Of a DNA stretch of 7,614 nt, positions 6,422 through 7,614 are shown piece after piece. The position numbers were made by a program, and so were the translations under genes. Numbering within the stretch: the first letter of the stretch is position 1; the number at the start of each line of letters is the position of its first letter. The notes under the pieces are model-generated. The model was not told the DNA's origin and made no database searches. It saw only the letters and a program-made list of their open reading frames with translations. This stretch comes from Actinomycetota bacterium (GTDB lineage: Bacteria > Actinomycetota > Actinomycetes > Streptosporangiales > Streptosporangiaceae), in contig QGUZ01000245.1 of NCBI GenBank assembly GCA_003242605.1, forward strand, positions 1 to 7,614, in the 5' to 3' direction.

Positions 6422-7387
6422 ATGCGTTCCGGACACATCGAGCAGAGCGGGCACGTCCCGGTCATGCTCGATCGTGTGCTCGAGCTGCTCGCGCCCGTGG
6501 CCTCCGCCCCGGATGCCGTGATCGTCGACGCCAACCTCGGCCTCGGCGGGCACGCCGCCGCGCTGCTCGCCGCCCACCCCCGGCTCCGCCTCATCGGCAT
6601 CGACCGCGATCCGGACGCCGTCGCCCGCGCGAGCGAGCGCCTCGCCCCGTACCGGGACCGCGTCACGATCGTGCGGGCGGTCTCCGACGAGCTTCCCGAC
6701 GTGCTCCGCCGTACCGGCCACGAGCGGATCCACGGGGCGCTGTTCGACCTCGGCGTGTCGAGCCCGCAGCTCGACGAGCCCGAGCGCGGCTTCGCCTACT
6801 CCTACGACGCCCCGCTTGACATGCGCATGGACCCCGAGCAGGAGCTCACCGCCGAGCACGTCGTCAACACCTACTCCGTCGCCGAGCTCACCCGGGTGCT
6901 GCGCGACTACGGCGAGGAGCGGTTCGCCGCGCGCATCGCCCAGGCGATCGCCCGGGAACGCGCCCGGCGCCCCATCACCTCCACCTCTCGCCTCGCCGAG
7001 ATCGTGCGCGGGGCCATCCCTGCGGCGACCCGGCGAACCGGTGGCCACCCGGCCAAGAGGACCTTCCAGGCGTTGCGCATCGAGGTGAACGGGGAGCTCG
7101 CCGCGCTGGAGCGCGCGCTCCCCGCCGCCCTCGACGCGCTGGCCGTGGGCGGGCGCGTGGTCGTGCTCGCCTACCACTCACTCGAGGACCGGCTCGTCAA
7201 GCAGATCCTCGCGGCGCGGACCAAGGACACCAGCCCCGAAGGGCTGCCGGTCCCCCTCCCGGCACACCAGCCGAGGTTCCGCCTCCTGACCAGGGGGGCC
7301 GAGCTCCCCACCGACGAAGAGGTGACCCGCAACCCGCGGTCCGCCTCGGCCCGGTTGCGGGCGGCAGAAAGGATCCGCCAAGGATGA
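6422..7387 (+). CDS. rsmH: 16S rRNA (cytosine(1402)-N(4))-methyltransferase RsmH
   Basis: 321 residues, a normal length. RsmH (MraW) transfers a methyl group from S-adenosylmethionine to N4 of C1402 in the 16S rRNA decoding centre. Conserved blocks in order: HVPVML (11-16); the SAM-binding loop NLGLGGH (38-44), where Leu41 replaces the more usual Ala; Asp61 in GIDRDP; FDLGVSSPQLD (108-118); RGFAYSYDAPLDMRMD (122-137); HPAKRTFQALRIEVNGEL (209-226); YHSLEDRLVK (251-260); and NPRSASARLRAAER near the end. The ATG at 6422 follows AAGGGGGG by seven bases and starts just ahead of the conserved HVPV block. The stop overlaps the next start as ATGA, so translation is probably coupled. It is the second gene of the dcw cluster, likely transcribed with mraZ. 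Confidence 0.97.
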   Translation: MRSGHIEQSGHVPVMLDRVLELLAPVASAPDAVIVDANLGLGGHAAALLAAHPRLRLIGIDRDPDAVARASERLAPYRDRVTIVRAVSDELPDVLRRTGHERIHGALFDLGVSSPQLDEPERGFAYSYDAPLDMRMDPEQELTAEHVVNTYSVAELTRVLRDYGEERFAARIAQAIARERARRPITSTSRLAEIVRGAIPAATRRTGGHPAKRTFQALRIEVNGELAALERALPAALDALAVGGRVVVLAYHSLEDRLVKQILAARTKDTSPEGLPVPLPAHQPRFRLLTRGAELPTDEEVTRNPRSASARLRAAERIRQG

Positions 7388-7614
7388 AGACGGACAGCGA
7401 GGTCAGGCGCGGCACCGCCGCCCGGCGGACGCCCCTGCTCGAGCGCGGCGCGTACGCGGGCGAGGCGGCCCGGGAACGGCGCGCCGCGGCCGGAGCGGCG
7501 GCGCGGCGCGCGCGCCAGGCACGGGCGACGGCCACGGCGGCGCGGGGGCGCGCCGGCGACGCGCGGGAGCGCGCCGTCCGGGAGGCCCCGGCGCGGCCGC
7601 GCCCGGATCGGGCC
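7384..7614 (+). CDS. Partial gene after rsmH, probable FtsL-position divisome protein (N-terminal 77 residues)
   Basis: The frame opens with the ATG that overlaps the rsmH TGA (ATGA). AAAGGA lies ten bases upstream, and the frame stays open to the window edge. The 77 visible residues begin MKTDSEVRRGTAARRTPLLE and are dominated by Ala and Arg (24 and 20 by my count), so this part is strongly basic. No membrane helix is reached. In actinomycete dcw clusters the gene between rsmH and the ftsI-type penicillin-binding protein gene usually encodes a small single-pass protein of the FtsL/septum-formation type with a basic cytoplasmic tail. Position and composition fit that, but no FtsL motif is visible in this fragment, so the function is inferred from context only. 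Confidence 0.65.
   Translation, partial: MKTDSEVRRGTAARRTPLLERGAYAGEAARERRAAAGAAARRARQARATATAARGRAGDARERAVREAPARPRPDRA

Overview
The window comes from a very GC-rich actinomycete. Evidence is the strong G/C preference at third codon positions, GTG starts, GGAGG-type ribosome sites, and the start of an actinobacterial division and cell-wall (dcw) cluster. A thermophilic or filamentous member of the Streptosporangiales is my best guess from overall sequence style; the sequence alone does not prove it. No mobile element, CRISPR array, tRNA or rRNA is visible.

Layout: bases 1-226 hold no gene I can support. Bases 227-4985 are a tightly coupled minus-strand operon, read right to left: a MoxR-family AAA+ ATPase (4985-3999), a DUF58 membrane protein (4002-2740) and a large membrane transglutaminase with a TgpA-like N-terminus and a DUF4129-like tail (2743-227). 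Each junction is a 4-base stop/start overlap (GTGA, then ATGA), so the three proteins are probably made together and act as one envelope module.

A 672-base divergent intergenic region (4986-5657) separates this operon from the plus-strand dcw genes. It holds a good minus-strand sigma-70-type promoter with palindromes beside it, a leader of about 400 bases ahead of the MoxR gene, and the mraZ promoter. The mraZ promoter is overlaid by four GTGGNG boxes at an exact 10-bp period, which look like the MraZ autoregulatory operator.

The plus strand then carries mraZ (5658-6089), a 332-base gap rich in predicted hairpins (6090-6421), rsmH/mraW (6422-7387), and the first 77 codons of a gene that overlaps the rsmH stop (7384 to the window edge) and sits where the FtsL-like divisome protein usually lies. 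MraZ is a nucleoid-associated regulator of its own operon, and RsmH methylates 16S rRNA C1402.

Most gene content is ordinary for an actinomycete. The parts most worth a second look are non-coding: the phased MraZ boxes, the structured leader ahead of rsmH framed by two copies of AACGNCGTT, and the long leader and palindromic promoter of the MoxR operon.
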